Shown here: positions 11,346-25,000 of the stretch, one piece after another | How the letters are laid out: every line of letters starts with the position of its first letter | Numbering within the stretch: the first letter of the stretch is position 1 | Source: Flectonema sp. DT1601 | Taxonomy: Eukaryota; Euglenozoa; Diplonemea; Diplonemida; Diplonemidae | Direction: 5' to 3' | DNA: 64,000 bases | Assembly: GCA_964019425.1 (NCBI GenBank) | Contig: OZ025819.1 | Location: 682,001 to 746,000, forward strand | Program-made: the position numbers and the translations under genes | The notes under the pieces: generated by a model | Told to the model about the DNA's origin: nothing | The model's database searches: none | What the model saw: only the letters and a program-made list of their open reading frames with translations

Positions 11346-11824
11346 CAAGTCTGTCGCTGATGACCGGGAGGTCTGAGTAACCCTCACCAGTACGGGGAGA
11401 GACTGCGTTGTGTATAGCTTCGGCCAGAAGGCCCAGAGTCGGGTGTTCAGTTCAAATATATCAGTAGTGGTGGAGATGCGAATATTTTTTTAAAAAAAAG
11501 AAAAAGAAAATATATATCGTTTTCCAATTCTACATATAAAAACTTTTTTTTTTTTTTTTTTTTCATGAAAATTATCAAAATGTGTCGATAATGTCCTCAA
11601 CAACCACGAAAGAAAAAAATATAGGAGACAGTCAGTATTTCACCTTAACTGCTCCACGCCTCCGTCTACAATATGTACCTTTTTTAACAAGAAAAAAAAC
11701 CAGATAAAAAGCCTTATATATTTTATCGATCAGCGGACAGCATTATCAGCAGGGAAATAGATAACATTTTGACCATTCTGATGAATAAGCCTCTCTGAAT
11801 AGTTTCTTCTCCGACTTCATCGGT

Positions 11825-12150
11825 GCGAAAAAGAATCGGCAAACTTCACTTTTTACTTACTCACTCGCACTTTTATTTTGCTTGTGCGCAACCGTAGAAA
11901 ATCCTAATAAAGGAATAGGTAGTTACGCTGCCACAATTCTCTTTCTACCGAACAATGGGTTTGTAGGTACAAAAAAAAAAAAAAAAAAAAAAAAAAAGAA
12001 TCGGCAAACTTCACTTTTTACTTTCTTACTCACACTTTTGTTCTGTTTGTGCGCAACCAGTTACAAAATCTTAATAAAGGAATAGGTTAGTTACGCTGCC
12101 ACAATTCTCTTTTCTACCGTACAATGGGTTTGTAGGTACAAAAAAAAAAA
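11825..12150. repeat. Two-copy tandem duplication, about 170-bp unit
   Basis: AATCGGCAAACTTCACTTTT begins both units (near 11834 and 12000). Both continue through TTGTGCGCAACC, CCTAATAAAGGAATAGG (or its variant) and ACAATGGGTTTGTAGGTACA, and each ends in a poly(A) run. A unit ending in oligo(A) could suggest a retroposed origin, but nothing else supports that. Confidence 0.85.
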
Positions 12151-12488
12151 AAGAGGAAGAATAAGACGAAGAAGAAGAATACCTTTACTGCTTAATTCAA
12201 TTTTTTTATGTTGACTTTTTTTTTTTCGTTAAAAAACTGCTGCTGATTTACAACACGACCCAATCTGCGACAACCATATGAGTAATGAGAACACAGAGAT
12301 TGCCCCGATAAATTTATAATTTTTATGGTTTTGGTTTACAGGCGTTGAAGTTAGCACTGTAAGTCTTAATACTGTGAAGGGTAATCACAAAAAAAAAAAA
12401 AAAAAAAATATGAATGATGATAATAATAATAAAATCAATAAGAATCGTTAAAAAGATGTCGAAAAAAAATAAATAAATAATGATTTCT

Positions 12489-12524
<36 letters not shown>

Positions 12525-12842
12525 CCGGATATTTTAAAGTACTAATCAGTCGTTAGTAATTTTAACCCCCCCAAAAAAAAAAACAAAAAAAAAACAAAAA
12601 ACACATTGCTGTGTGGTATGAGGGCTATGCATCTCACAGCAGGCTAAAGGTCGCAATCAACAAAATAAAAAAATTAACAAAAAAGACAGACAGACAGAGA
12701 AAGAAGGCTTCGCAACCTTTCTAAAACGATACAACAAAAAAAAAACACAAAACAAAAAAAAAAGAAGTTTTTCTTTGTTGTTGTAAGAGTAATAATAATA
12801 ATTCCCACCAATAGTAATCAAAACTAAAATAACTCTACTCTA
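12151..12842. other. Intergenic DNA downstream of the cyclase gene
   Basis: AT-rich 3' flank of the cyclase gene with homopolymers, including a run of about 35 T at 12490-12524 and a poly(A) run near 12389. No gene seen. Confidence 0.7.
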
Positions 12843-15800
12843 CTACGGGTGGTCAATGGATATGCTTGGAGAAGCGTTGACCGGAGAAGCATTGATTGGT
12901 GAATCAAGCATACCCCTGCTACCAGGAGACGCACCCATCATCTTACCAGAGCCGATAGACCTAAATGCCACTGGTGAATATGGAGGAGGAACCAACGGCG
13001 GTAATGGAGCGTGATTTAAAATTAAAGACGCTGATAACTCGTTGGAGTCGTAAACACCTTCAGGAATATTTGAGAAGGCAACCCTCACTCTGTAATTCGG
13101 GGATGATTCGTGAGACCGACCTTTTAATAGAGTAATTACACGCTGTTGGTGGTAGTGGTGTTTGTTGATTTGTTTAAATATGCAAATTAAAAAAAAAAGA
13201 ATCGTTTCATACCTTTAAAACCACGTCGTCGGTGTTCAAAGCAAGCTTATGAGCCAATTTTTCAAGTTCCTCAGACCTACCTCCGATTATATCTCTGAAA
13301 GCCTTGTTGTGAATGTCAACTTCGTTATTACTGTTCGGTGTTGTTATTTATTAATAAAAGTAATTAGTAATCAACAGCAGTAGGAATACATACTTTCCAT
13401 CAGTGACTGTACCCCAAGCGTCTTCTAATTGTGTCATAAGCTTACCAGTCAAAGCCTCATAAAGAATATAGATCTGACTAGTTCCTCTGTCAGACCAAAT
13501 GTCAACAATTCTGAGAAATGGAGAGATGGCGGAGTTGGTTGTTAATTTATTTTCTACAGTGCAGTCTGCCAGGATACAAAATGCTCCAAGACGACGAGCG
13601 TTGTCAGCTGCGGCTTCAGCAACGTCCAAAGGACGACCGAATACAGTTTGAAATCTTTTCTTTTGAGTACCAACATTTCCGTGGAGCATATTTCCTGTTG
13701 CGATACCAATCGTGCAGATGTCACAAATGCGACGTTCGAGTTGGGAAGCGAATCGCATGGCAGCTGTGGCGTGTAGTTTACAACTCTTTGAAGCATTCCA
13801 CACTACAGTCATAGATCCTCCATTCACAGATCCAACTACTCCATCAGTTTGAGAAGCTGCATCTGATGCTGCTCTCACCATGAAATTACAATTCTCAAAA
13901 ACTCTATTGTCATAAGTTGTTACTAATCTCAGTACCGCGACAGTAACTTGTGCCTGGACGAGGGTTAGGCCGGTTTTCTTATTATGTGGAATCAATCTCG
14001 CCTGTCCGACTGATGGAGGTAATGCTTGATTCGTATTGTACATTGAGCCACCACCTCCAGAACGACCGCTGGTGCAGCTGCCTTCGTTTTTGTTATTTTC
14101 GGAGTCGAGTGCGTCTCCTGCTGAACCACTTCTGGGTGTTCCATTCTGCCGACTTGGTGATTTTCTAATAGAAGTTGCATGAACAGACAGCTCTTGTGCC
14201 TTCGGTTTGTAAGACGCAACACGATGAGCATGTTGCTGACAAGCGCACAGATGTAATTGTTGTTTTCCAGAGAGTCCTCTTAACTCGTGATCACCGATGT
14301 CTAGGAAGGCTGGATTATTTATTTTTATTAAATCTCTTTTAATGGTATTGAGAAGAGCATCAGTTATACAAACTGTACCTGCCAATGCCTTCCCCTCAAT
14401 TCTAGAAGCAGTAATGACTGTCGTTCCTCTGTAATCAGATCTTCCTGAGAGAGGATTCTCTTCGAGGATGACATCACCGTAGTGGCATCCCATGCGAACG
14501 CGTAGACCCTGGTCATCAATTTCAAGTTCGTCTGGCCACGATTTCGACTGAAGTTCCAGCTGAACTTCAAAGCAAAACAACAAAGCATTAACTGGATTAG
14601 TGAAAGCAATCATAAAAGCATCTCCAATTGTCTTTACTTCGTAACCTCGATGAGAGAGAAGAGATGATCTCATGATTTCGTTGTGAAGTTCCATCGCGAT
14701 ATTCATTCCTGATGAGCTCTTATCCCACAGTTTTGTTGATCCTTGAATGTCAGTAAATACCAATGCGACATCTCCTGTCGGAGGTTCAATTGTTGTATTT
14801 ACTCCACCTAAGAGAGAGGATGGAACGTATGCTCGGAATTCTTTTAAATTTTTTTTCATTTTTTCGAATGACTGCTGCATGCGAGCGACTTCCAAAAGAT
14901 TTGATGGAGTTTGTCCATTAAAATCCAAATCCATTTCAGCGACGTGTTTCATATCAATTTGAAGTTTTTTTATTTTATTTAAAACTTTCCAAGTCACAGC
15001 AAACGATCCCACAACCAAGAAAACTGTTACGAAAACAACAATTATAATCATAAGATTTCGATCGTTGTCAATATCGTTCCTAACATGTTCCTTGTCAGTA
15101 TGGATTTCAGCTAATGTTATGTTTCGCTGACGAGAAACGTCACCAAGAACGTATTCAACGTCTATTGAGGTGACTAGCCACCAACTAAGACCATATTCCT
15201 GGAGATCGAACGACCGTACTTGAACAAAATGATTTTCAAAAGTACCGTTGTTATCGACATTTAGAACTACCGTTCCAGCATTGGCATTCTCAATTGCTGA
15301 ATAATTATTACTAAAACTATAAATAGCTGTAGCTATTCCCTGAATCAGTAAATCAGGTGCTTCAATGTCAGGTATTAACGATGACGTACCAGAAGGTGAG
15401 ATAAGGAAAACATCTCCGTCAGATACGCCGGTTAAAATCCCACGTTGATCTGATCGATTTGCTTCAGTGAGATTTCCTAATTCAACATACCTGCGTGACG
15501 TCCAAGAGTCTTTCACACATGTGTAAATCCTTGCATTGGCTCCAGTACTGTTCCTCGTTCTACTTGCAATGCTGGATAAGAATTGTGAAATCTTAGGAAG
15601 TGTAAAACTTAAATAAATCATGAACTCATTTCCGTCATCAAATTTTTGATAATTCGTCAACAGAGCTCCCGCATAGTCTCCAAACGGTGTTATCTCATCA
15701 AAGACCAATTGACCAGGAACGATTACCCCATTATTTATTAATCGTCTACTGTTTATATACGATCCTACTAATCCAAGTGCTCCCAAAGGGGTTTCAGTTC

Positions 15801-16410
15801 CATCTTTTCGTACATAATTTTGATAAGAGTGAGTGGTATTTGAACCGTCGTTGAAAAGTAGTACTTTGTCACTTGTTAGTAAATTGTAATACAAAAAGAA
15901 CAGATCATCATTGAATCCAAGTCCGACTACTCCTACTCCGTTTGGGCTTAATGCGGACATTGATAGGTCGAAATGAAGTTTTTTATCAATGAGCCAATCC
16001 CATGTGATGTTTGCAGTTCTTGCGTTGAGTCGATCGTATATTAAAGTGTTCATCCGACGTTGTTCTGAAATGAAAATTTCAAAAAAATTTACCAAAAGCG
16101 AATCGACAGCGTTCGTGGAATACGTCAGCAATTCGATTGAGTTCTCCCTCAGAGACTTGTCTGCTGACATGAAACAATTACCAGCTGCTCTATCTCCAGA
16201 TGATCTTGTTTTATCAAGAGCTCGATCACAACTACTAATCGTAATAACTGAACTACTTGTCGTTGATGTCACGATACAAAAAAAACACATCAACGCAATC
16301 ACTGTTTGTATGCTCATTAATCTCTCACAAACAGTGGGACTCTCTTGTATTGATGAACCAGTTACATAGCTGCGAACACTTTCAATAGGAACTGCCGCAT
16401 GATCGCTCAT
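12843..16410 (-). CDS. Membrane class III adenylyl cyclase with two cyclase domains
   Basis: Three exons: 16410-13394, 13330-13213 and 13142-12843, with GT-AG introns of 63 and 70 bp; the joined frame gives 1144 residues. Order: transmembrane helix about 33-56; large extracellular part about 57-452, compatible with a Cache-like sensor; second helix about 453-474; HAMP-like linker; cyclase domain 1 about 548-722; low-complexity linker; cyclase-like domain 2 about 820-985; Pro/Ser-rich tail. Domain 1 keeps both metal Asp residues (D554 in VFTDIQGS, D597 in TIGDAF). It has Lys593 and Asp659 at the base-selecting positions, pointing to ATP rather than GTP. Arg670 is kept, but the usual transition-state Asn is Ile666. 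Domain 2 lacks the metal motifs and may serve as the partner half or a regulatory lobe. Role inferred: making cAMP at a membrane in response to an external ligand. Confidence 0.85.
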
Positions 16411-17289
16411 TTTATGTTTGAAGACAACTGTTGTTTTAAAAAAAAAATTAAATTCATCTGCTCATCAAAACAAAACACCAATTCCAGTGTCGCAATGTAT
16501 TACTTGGCGAGAGAGTCCTCAACCATGCATCTTGATCTGTGACTTCTTTTCTTTTTCTTTTTCTTTTTTTTTTTTTTTCATTCTTCAGGGGGTTGACCGG
16601 ACTGCAATAAAAAGCATGAGGTCTTCAAAAAGCAGCAGAATAACAGAATCCCCTCCTGTTCCCTTTCCCGAAATCGACGATGGAATGAGAGATTAGGGGA
16701 ACAAAGGAAAAAAAGAAGAATTCCTGGATGCTACTGAAATAGGCGGGGAAACAACACAAAACGAGAGGGGAAAAGAACCAACTTTGGCTGTCTACAAGGC
16801 GGTCGCAATGAACAGGGTACGCTATGTGACAGTAGTATCGGAAAAAAAGCAAAAATGCAGGGAATTTAAAAAAAGAAAAAAGAAATTGGCACCTTAAAGT
16901 GTACCGTTACTCAGAGAGGGACGAGCTCTCACGCACTGGGAAACAATTAATTTTGCTTTTTTTTTTTTTTTTTTTTTTCTTTTCCAAAAAAAGGAAATCA
17001 AAAAAAAAAAAAAAAAAAAAGAACTTCCTCCAGCTGGATCCCACCCCCTTCAGAAACAACATCCCCCATTATTATTTTCCATACTTTAATTACACAACAC
17101 AAAATAAATAAAAAAAACAAAATAAAAAACAATATTACATTGCACGGTACAAGACCTGCACAATGAATAATTGTTAATTTAAATTTCATTTTCTGTTTTA
17201 ATTTATTTTTTGTTGAGAAATAGCTGGAAACTCCTACTCTCTCCTTTTGAGATTAACATGTAGGGAGGGAAGGAGAAAATTTAAATTTC

Positions 17290-17320
<31 letters not shown>

Positions 17321-19044
17321 TTGTTTCAGACATATCCCACAGTACCTATGGGTACAGACATTGGGAATTTCTATTTTTGTAAAATCGGTAATAACGAAAA
17401 GCAAAAAAAAAAAAAGGGAACTCCTCCTTCCAATAACTTAGACTTATTACACGAGAGCACACGCGATGATGGAAAGAAGAGAAGCCTTGAGTAGCTTCAT
17501 CAACATAGCAAGTGAATTGACGTATTCAGTAGTTCACAAGGCACACACCCAGCACTAAATAAGACACACGCACCATAACAAGAATGTCAAGTGTCAGGTG
17601 AACAACTAAAAAAGCCCTTGGGGGGTCATTTTCATTTCTGTTTTTTTTTTTTTTGTTTTTTTAAAAAGTGAGGAAGGAAGAAAAAGCTAAGAGTGTCCCT
17701 AATTCGGAGATTTAAGAATGGTAAGAATCAAAATTTGTCTTTCTTTTTTTTTTTTTTTTTTTTTTCGAAATGAGAAAATTACTTCATTACATTAAAAAAA
17801 AAAAAAAAAAAAAATTGAAAAAAGACGAAGAGCATCACTGATAACTAAAAATTTATTAGAAATCAGAGAATCTGAAACAGTAATGTCACACAACAGATGA
17901 AGTGAGCACCGCACTTTTCTTTTTTTTTTTCTTGCCAAAACGGCACTTTAGGTTGAAATAAAAGAGAGAAAAAAGTCGGGTCAAATTCTTTTTTTTTTTT
18001 TTTTTTTTCTTGTTCTGTTGTCGGGGTGGTAAAAAATAGCAATATAATATAAAAAAGGGTTAATTTTGGATTTTTTTTTTGTTTTTTTTATTTCTTTTGT
18101 TGTCTTTTTTTTTTTTCGGAAAAGGAGAAAAAGTGAAACAAAAAGAGAGAAGAGGGAATTTTTTTCAAGAAGCCTTTTTTTATGGAGCATAGGCGGTATT
18201 AATTTTCCGAATAAAACGTGGTGTGCGCAGTGAAAAAAATAAAATACCAAATAAAAAAAATAAAAAACAGAACAGATCGAAATTATTAAATGTAAAAAAA
18301 AAAAAAGCCGAGAAAATTTTCTTTTTTTTTTTTTTTATTATTATTATTTTTGCGAAAAACCAAAGGTCACAAATAAAATTCAAGAAGCAAAAATGGCACG
18401 GCATCGACCTGCGCCAAAAAGCCACTTCCTTTGCAACCTCAGATATCACAATTTTAATTTTATTTTTTATTTTCTTTTCGCGTTTTTTGAAAGTTAAAAG
18501 ACTAACTTGTCCCGAGGCTGGAGATTCTAAAGAGCCGGTGGGACTGATGAAGTCAAAAAAGATATATACTTGAAGAAACGTGGGGGAAAAAAAAAAAGTG
18601 TGTTTTTTTTTTTTTTGGTGCGTAAAAAAGATCAAACGAGGGGGGAAAATATGAAGGGGAAAATAAAAAAAAAAGGGAAAAAAGAAGAAGCTCTTTTTAT
18701 TTTTAAGACACCCAACTCTTTTTTTTTTTTCTTTTTTTTTTTTTTCTTGCAAGAACTTCGTCTAACGAAAAAGAAAAAACAAGAAACACCCGACTAACAG
18801 AACTAGCAAGGTAGTAGGAAGGGCAACTAATGATAAAATAGATAACTTGAAATATTGCATTTGTGAATATAAAAAGTTACTTTTTTTTTTTTTAAAAAAA
18901 TAAATAGAAAAGAACGAAGAGAAAAAAACTCCCCTCACACACCATTAAGACAACCCACTAAGTGAGGCTTTTTTTTTTTTTTTTTTTTTTTTTTTTTGGG
19001 AAGATAAGAATATTATTTACACAAAATCAATCGTACTAAAATAA
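16411..19044. other. Intergenic DNA between cyclase and glutamate synthase
   Basis: Extremely rich in poly(A)/poly(T) runs of 10-30 bases (for example 16957-16979, 17289-17318, 17984-18008, 18969-18998). Many frames are open only because of Lys and Phe strings. It probably holds the cyclase 5' UTR and the glutamate synthase 3' UTR. I see no further gene. Confidence 0.7.
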
Positions 19045-22000
19045 TTACATTCTCGACGATACCCTGGTATGAACATTTGGAGGACCGTCAGGAGTAGTTA
19101 CAATTCCTCCGACTCCCGGAAGAGTTGTTTCAAACATAAGATCGTTGTCAATCTCTCTTGCAGCTTGTCTTCCTTCATTAATAGCCCAAACAACAAGAGA
19201 CTGACCTCTTCTACAATCACCAGCAGTGTATACATGAGGGATGTTTGTGTGATATTTATCCTTTGGTGTTGAGACGTTTCCTCTGTTGTCTTGTGCGAGT
19301 TCCAGCTGGTCGATAAGAGTTTTTTCTGGTCCAAGGAATCCCATGGCGAGGAAGACAAGATCAGCTTCGTATAATTTCTCAGATCCCGGAACTTCAGACA
19401 TAGACCATCTACCAACATCATCCTGTTCCCATTGAACGAGAACTGTTTTGATACCAGTAACGTTACCTTCACTGTCAGAGACAAACTCTTTTGACATTGT
19501 GTTAAACTTCCTTGGATCAGATCCTGTTAAGTGATTAACTTCTTCATGTCCATAATCAACTCTAAAGATCTTAGGCCATTGTGGCCAAGGATTACTATCA
19601 TCTCTACCAACAGGAGGCTCAGGCATAATCTCAAATGAAACAACACTTGCAGCTCCCTGACGAACTGATGTACCAATGCAATCATTTCCAGTGTCTCCTC
19701 CTCCGATGACAATAACCTTCTTACCCTTAGCGTTTAGGTAGTGTGGTGGGTTTCCGTCAGTGATCGAACCCAAGAAGTCCATTGCGAAGAACACACCCTT
19801 AGAGTCTCTTCCTTTAATTGGAAGATCTCTTGGCCATGTTGCTCCAGTTGCTAAGAGAAGGGCGTGACTGTTTCTAGCGAGTAGTTTAACATCAACTGTT
19901 GTTCCGACTTCTTCGCGAGTCACAAATCGAACACCTTCAGCAGCCATTAAGTCAACACGACGTTGAACTAATTTCTTATCGAGTTTCATATTTGGGATTC
20001 CATAAGTCAACAGACCACCAACTCTATCGGTTCTCTCATAAACAGTAACAGTGTGACCTGCTTTGTTTAGTTGATCAGCAGCTGATAGACCAGCAGGACC
20101 AGATCCTACGATTGATATAATTTTGTTAGTACGACTTTCTACAGTTCTTGGTACCATCCATCCTTGTTGCCAAGCGTGGTCGATAATTGCTGCCTCGATA
20201 GACTTAATTGAAACAGCTGGGCTGTTAATTCCAAGAGTACAAGCACCCTCACAAGGAGCTGGGCAGACTCTTCCAGTGAATTCAGGGAAGTTGTTTGTGA
20301 CCATGAGAGCTTCAAATGCGTCTTTCATCTGTCCCTTGAATACTAAATCATTCCATTTAGGAATAGCATTACTGATAGGACATCCAGAATGTTGTGATGA
20401 ACAGAACGCAACACCGCAATCCATACATCTGGCAGCCTGAATCTTTAAGTTATCAGGGTCGTGACGAACTTGTAACTCTCCGAAATCTTTAATTCTATCA
20501 GCAGCTGGTCTGTAGTCATCAATCTTACGAGGGTATTTCTTAAATCCGTGGAGTTTATTTAATTTGGTTCCTCTCTTTACGTCGGCAACGACGTCTTCGA
20601 TGTCAGGAATGTCAGCCAGTTTTTGAACATCTGCTGGAGTTAGTTCTGGTTTCTTACCTTCTCTAAGTGCTCTAGCATAGTCTCTTGGGAGAACTTTAAC
20701 GAATTCTATGATACGTGAGCTCCAATCGGAGAGGACAGCTCTTGCGACTTCACTGTCAGTGGCCTCTCTGAACTCAGTGATTGTTGATCGAAGCCATGCC
20801 TTCTCTGAGCTCTCTGTGACGCTAACAAGATCAACAATAGACTTGTTGCATTGCTTATCGAATACTTGAGCAGGGTCCCAGATGTACGCAATACCTCCAC
20901 TCATACCGGCACCAAAGTTCTTTCCTGTTGGTCCTAAGATTACAACTCTTCCTCCGGTCATGTATTCACATCCGTGATCACCAACTCCCTCAACTACAGC
21001 TGTTGCTCCTGAGTTACGCACACAGAATCTCTCTGCTGATACTCCTCTGAAGAAAGCCTTACCACTTGTGGCTCCATACAGACAGACGTTTCCAACAATT
21101 ACGTTCATCTCAGATTTAAAGTCTTCGTAGTCTACCGATGGTTTTACGATGATCTGTTTTGTTGTTTATTTTATTATATATGCGGGAGGGACGAGGGATG
21201 CTTTAAAAATAAATATCATACCTTACCACCAGAGAGACCCTTACCAACGTAATCATTCGAATCTCCAATGAGAGAGATTGTAATTCCGTTAATTAAGAAT
21301 GCTCCAAGTGACTGACCAGCTGATCCCTGTGTTGTGTTTGTTTTATGTGATGCGATGGATAGTTTTTTTTCAAAAAAAAGAATAAAACAACATAAACAAA
21401 CCTTTAAGTTTAATGTAACAGTGTCGTCAGGTAGTCCCTTAGCTCCATACTTTTTGCAAACCTCGTGAGATAATGTGGTGGCGAAATCTCTGTCTCTGTT
21501 ACAGATATCTAGAGAGATTGAAGCAGGGGACCCATCCTTGAGAGAAGTAGCTGAGAGCTGTTCGATAACCTTATTATCCAGACGCTCATCAAGTCCATGT
21601 TCTTGTCCCTGAACACAAACAGTGGCTGCACCAGGTCTTAGTTCAAAAGCAGGTACCAAGATTGGTGACAAGTCTAGTTCCTTAGTCTTGTCATTCAAAA
21701 CCTTTTTGTTAACGTAAAGCATATCAGCTCTTCCTAACATATCGTTCATGGTTCTGAAACCCATTCCAGCCATAATTTCTCTAACTTCCTCAGCCAACAT
21801 GAAGAAGTAATTGATAACGTGTTCTGGTTGACCTGTAAACCTCTGACGAAGGACTGGGTCTTGGGTTGCGATTCCAACAGGGCAGGTGTTAAGATGACAT
21901 TTTCTCATCATAATACATCCCAAGGCAATGAGAGGAGCTGTAGAGAATCCAAACTCATCCGCTCCCAACAGACACGCGATAACAATATCTCTTCCAGTTC

Positions 22001-25000
22001 TTAACTGACCATCAGTTTGTAAGACAACACGTCCACGTAAATCGTTCAAGACGAGAGTTTGATGAGTCTCAGCGATACCCAACTCCCATGGGAGACCAGC
22101 GTGTTTGATACCTGTCCATGATGCTGCTCCAGTTCCTCCATCGTGACCACTGATTGTAATGTGTTCTGCGTGACCCTTTGCTACACCAGAAGCGATAACA
22201 CCAACACCAACCTTTGATACTAATTTGACGCTGATTCTTGCCTTTGGATTGGCACACTTTAAATCATAAATCAATTGTGCCAAGTCTTCAATTGAGTAGA
22301 TATCGTGATGAGGTGGAGGTGATATTAATCCAACTCCTTCTGTACTCATTCTACAGTTTGCGATATCAGATGTCACTTTGTGACCCGGAAGTTCACCACC
22401 TTCACCAGGTTTAGCTCCCTGAGCCATTTTAATTTGAATCTCATCAGCTTCAGTCAGGTAATGAATTGTTACTCCAAATCTACCAGAGGCGACTTGTTTA
22501 ATTGATGATCTCTTTGAGTCTCCGTTTGCTAGTTTTGTGAATCTTTCAGCAACCTCACCACCCTCACCAGTGTTTGACTTACCACCGAGTCTGTTCATTG
22601 CAATTGCTAAGGTTTCGTGAGCTTCCTTACTGATAGATCCGTAGGACATTGCACCTGTTACGAATCGTTTAACGATGTTGACGGCAGGCTCAACCTCATC
22701 GATTGGAATTTTTCTGATCGATTTGAGTCCCAAAAGACCTCTAATTGTGCAGCCCTCGACCTGTTTGTTTGTAATTCTGCTAAACTCTTTGTAGGCATCC
22801 TTGTTGTTAGTCCGAGCAGCATCTTGTTGCTGAGCAAGAGCACCAGGTTCGTTAATGTGTTTTGTTCCACCACTTCTGTAGTGGTAGTCACCTGGATCTG
22901 GAAGAACTAGAGGAGCGATTACCTGACGTTCCGGCCATCCTTTTGTGTGCATTTTAATAGTTTCCATTGATAAAGTAGCCCAGCTTACTCCCTTAATTCT
23001 TGAAGCAGTTCCAGCAAAGCAGATGTCAACAACGTCCGGGTGAAGTCCAACAGCCTCAAATACTTGAGCTCCTTTGTAAGATTTAAGTGTTGAGATTCCC
23101 ATCTTTGACATCACCTTTCTAATTCCAATGTCGCAGGCTTTGATGTAGTTCGCTGTAAGTTGTTCGAATGTGAGACCAGCTTTTAATTTCTTTCCGACTC
23201 TCATCTGTTCAATGGTCTCAAGAGCGAGGTATGGACAGATCGCGTCAGCTCCGTATCCAACGAGGACACACATGTGGTGAACTTCTCTTGCTTCGGCTGT
23301 TTCAGCAATTAAACCGATCTGCATTCTTCTCTTTTCTCTAACAAGATGCTGATGAACACAAGACACTGCAGCTAAGGTACTGATTGGAACCATATTCTCA
23401 CTCATTCCTCTGTCTGACAATACAACGAATCTGAATCCCTTTTCAATTGCTGTCACTACTTCTTTACAGATTCTCTTTAATGTTTGCTCAAGACCAATTG
23501 GACCGATTGTTTTTGGAAAGCAGATGTCAATTGTTGTTGTTTTCCATTGAACGAATCTCATTGATGATCCGTTGATTTCTTTAATTGCTTTCATTGCTCT
23601 CAGTGAGATGACAGGTGTTTCTAATTCAAGACGAGCACACTGTTCTTGATTGTGGACAAGAAGATTTCCTGCAGGTCCAATTGGAGTCTTCAATGACATA
23701 ATGACAGCTTCTCTGAAAGGATCAATCGGAGGGTTGGTTACCTGAGCGAACAACTGTTTGAAGTAATCATAAAGAAGTCTTGGCTCATCAGATAGACACG
23801 CGAGAGGAGCATCATTCCCCATCGAACCTAATGCTTCATAAGCGTTCTCAGCCATTGGTTGAATTAACATTGAGAGATGTTCAAGAGTGTATCCCATGCA
23901 TCGAAGACGAGGATCACATCCTTCATCTATTGTGTTGATTTTAATATCAGGAACACCAGCAGTGATAGCGTCGAGGGTTAATTTCTCAGCAGCTACCCAT
24001 CTAGCGTAAGGTCTTGCTGTTGAGACTTTTTTTTTAATGTCCTCATCACGAGTGAAAGTGTGCTCATCCATGTCAACTAAAAGCATTTTTCCAGGTTGGA
24101 GTCTACCCTTTGCCTTTATCTTAACATCAGGAACAGGAACAACACCACATTCTGATCCCATAATTAAATAATTATCAGTAGTCAGCCAATATCTAGCAGG
24201 TCTGAGACCATTTCTGTCCAGGATAGCTCCAGCATATCTTCCATCACAGAATGCGAATAAGGCTGGTCCATCCCAAGGCTCCATTACGTTACTTCCCCAC
24301 TCATAGAAACCTCTCTTGTCTTCAGACATTGATGTGTCATTCTCCCAAGACTCTGGTGCGACAAGCATCATAATTTCAGGAAGGGTGTGCTCACCGTTAG
24401 CAATCAAGAACTCAATCACGTTATCAAGAGAAGAACTGTCACTTCCATTTGGGTCAACAATTGGGTACAGTTGAGACAAGACATCAGGTTTGATGGTTCT
24501 AGAGTCCATAAGACCTTCACGTGCAGTCATCCAATTCTTATTACCCATCAACGTATTGATTTCACCATTGTGAGCGAGGTATCTGAGTGGCTGTGCTCTG
24601 TCCCATGAAGGAAATGTGTTTGTTGAAAAACGGGTGTGAGTCACAGCAAAGTGAGTCTTGTAATCCTTGTTTTGTAAATCCAAGAAATAAGGAAACAACT
24701 GTTGTGGAGTAAGCATTCCCTTATAAACAATGAGCTTACTCGATAAAGAACAGAAATAGAACACTTTGTGTGCTGGGATTTTGTTCTGTGCGATCTTAGC
24801 AGCAACGTAGCAACGTCTCTCGAAACCAATCAAATCGATGGTGGCATCGACCAGATCGTCGTCTTTATTCTCGGATATGTAAGTTACCAAGACTTGTTCA
24901 ATAACTGGTTCTCTGCTCATTGCAGTAGGGCCCAGGTTAGCTCCCTTTGGGTCGACAGGAACCTTTCTCCAACCCAAGATTTCAAGGTCAAAATCCTTAC

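Noticed and set aside
11340-11480. Possible structured RNA in an unusually GC-balanced stretch
   Set aside because: I could not match it to rRNA, snRNA or tRNA, and there is only one copy in the window.
18180-18797. Open frames of 75-190 codons between the cyclase and glutamate synthase genes
   Set aside because: Made of Lys and Phe strings from homopolymer runs, open on both strands, with no domain.
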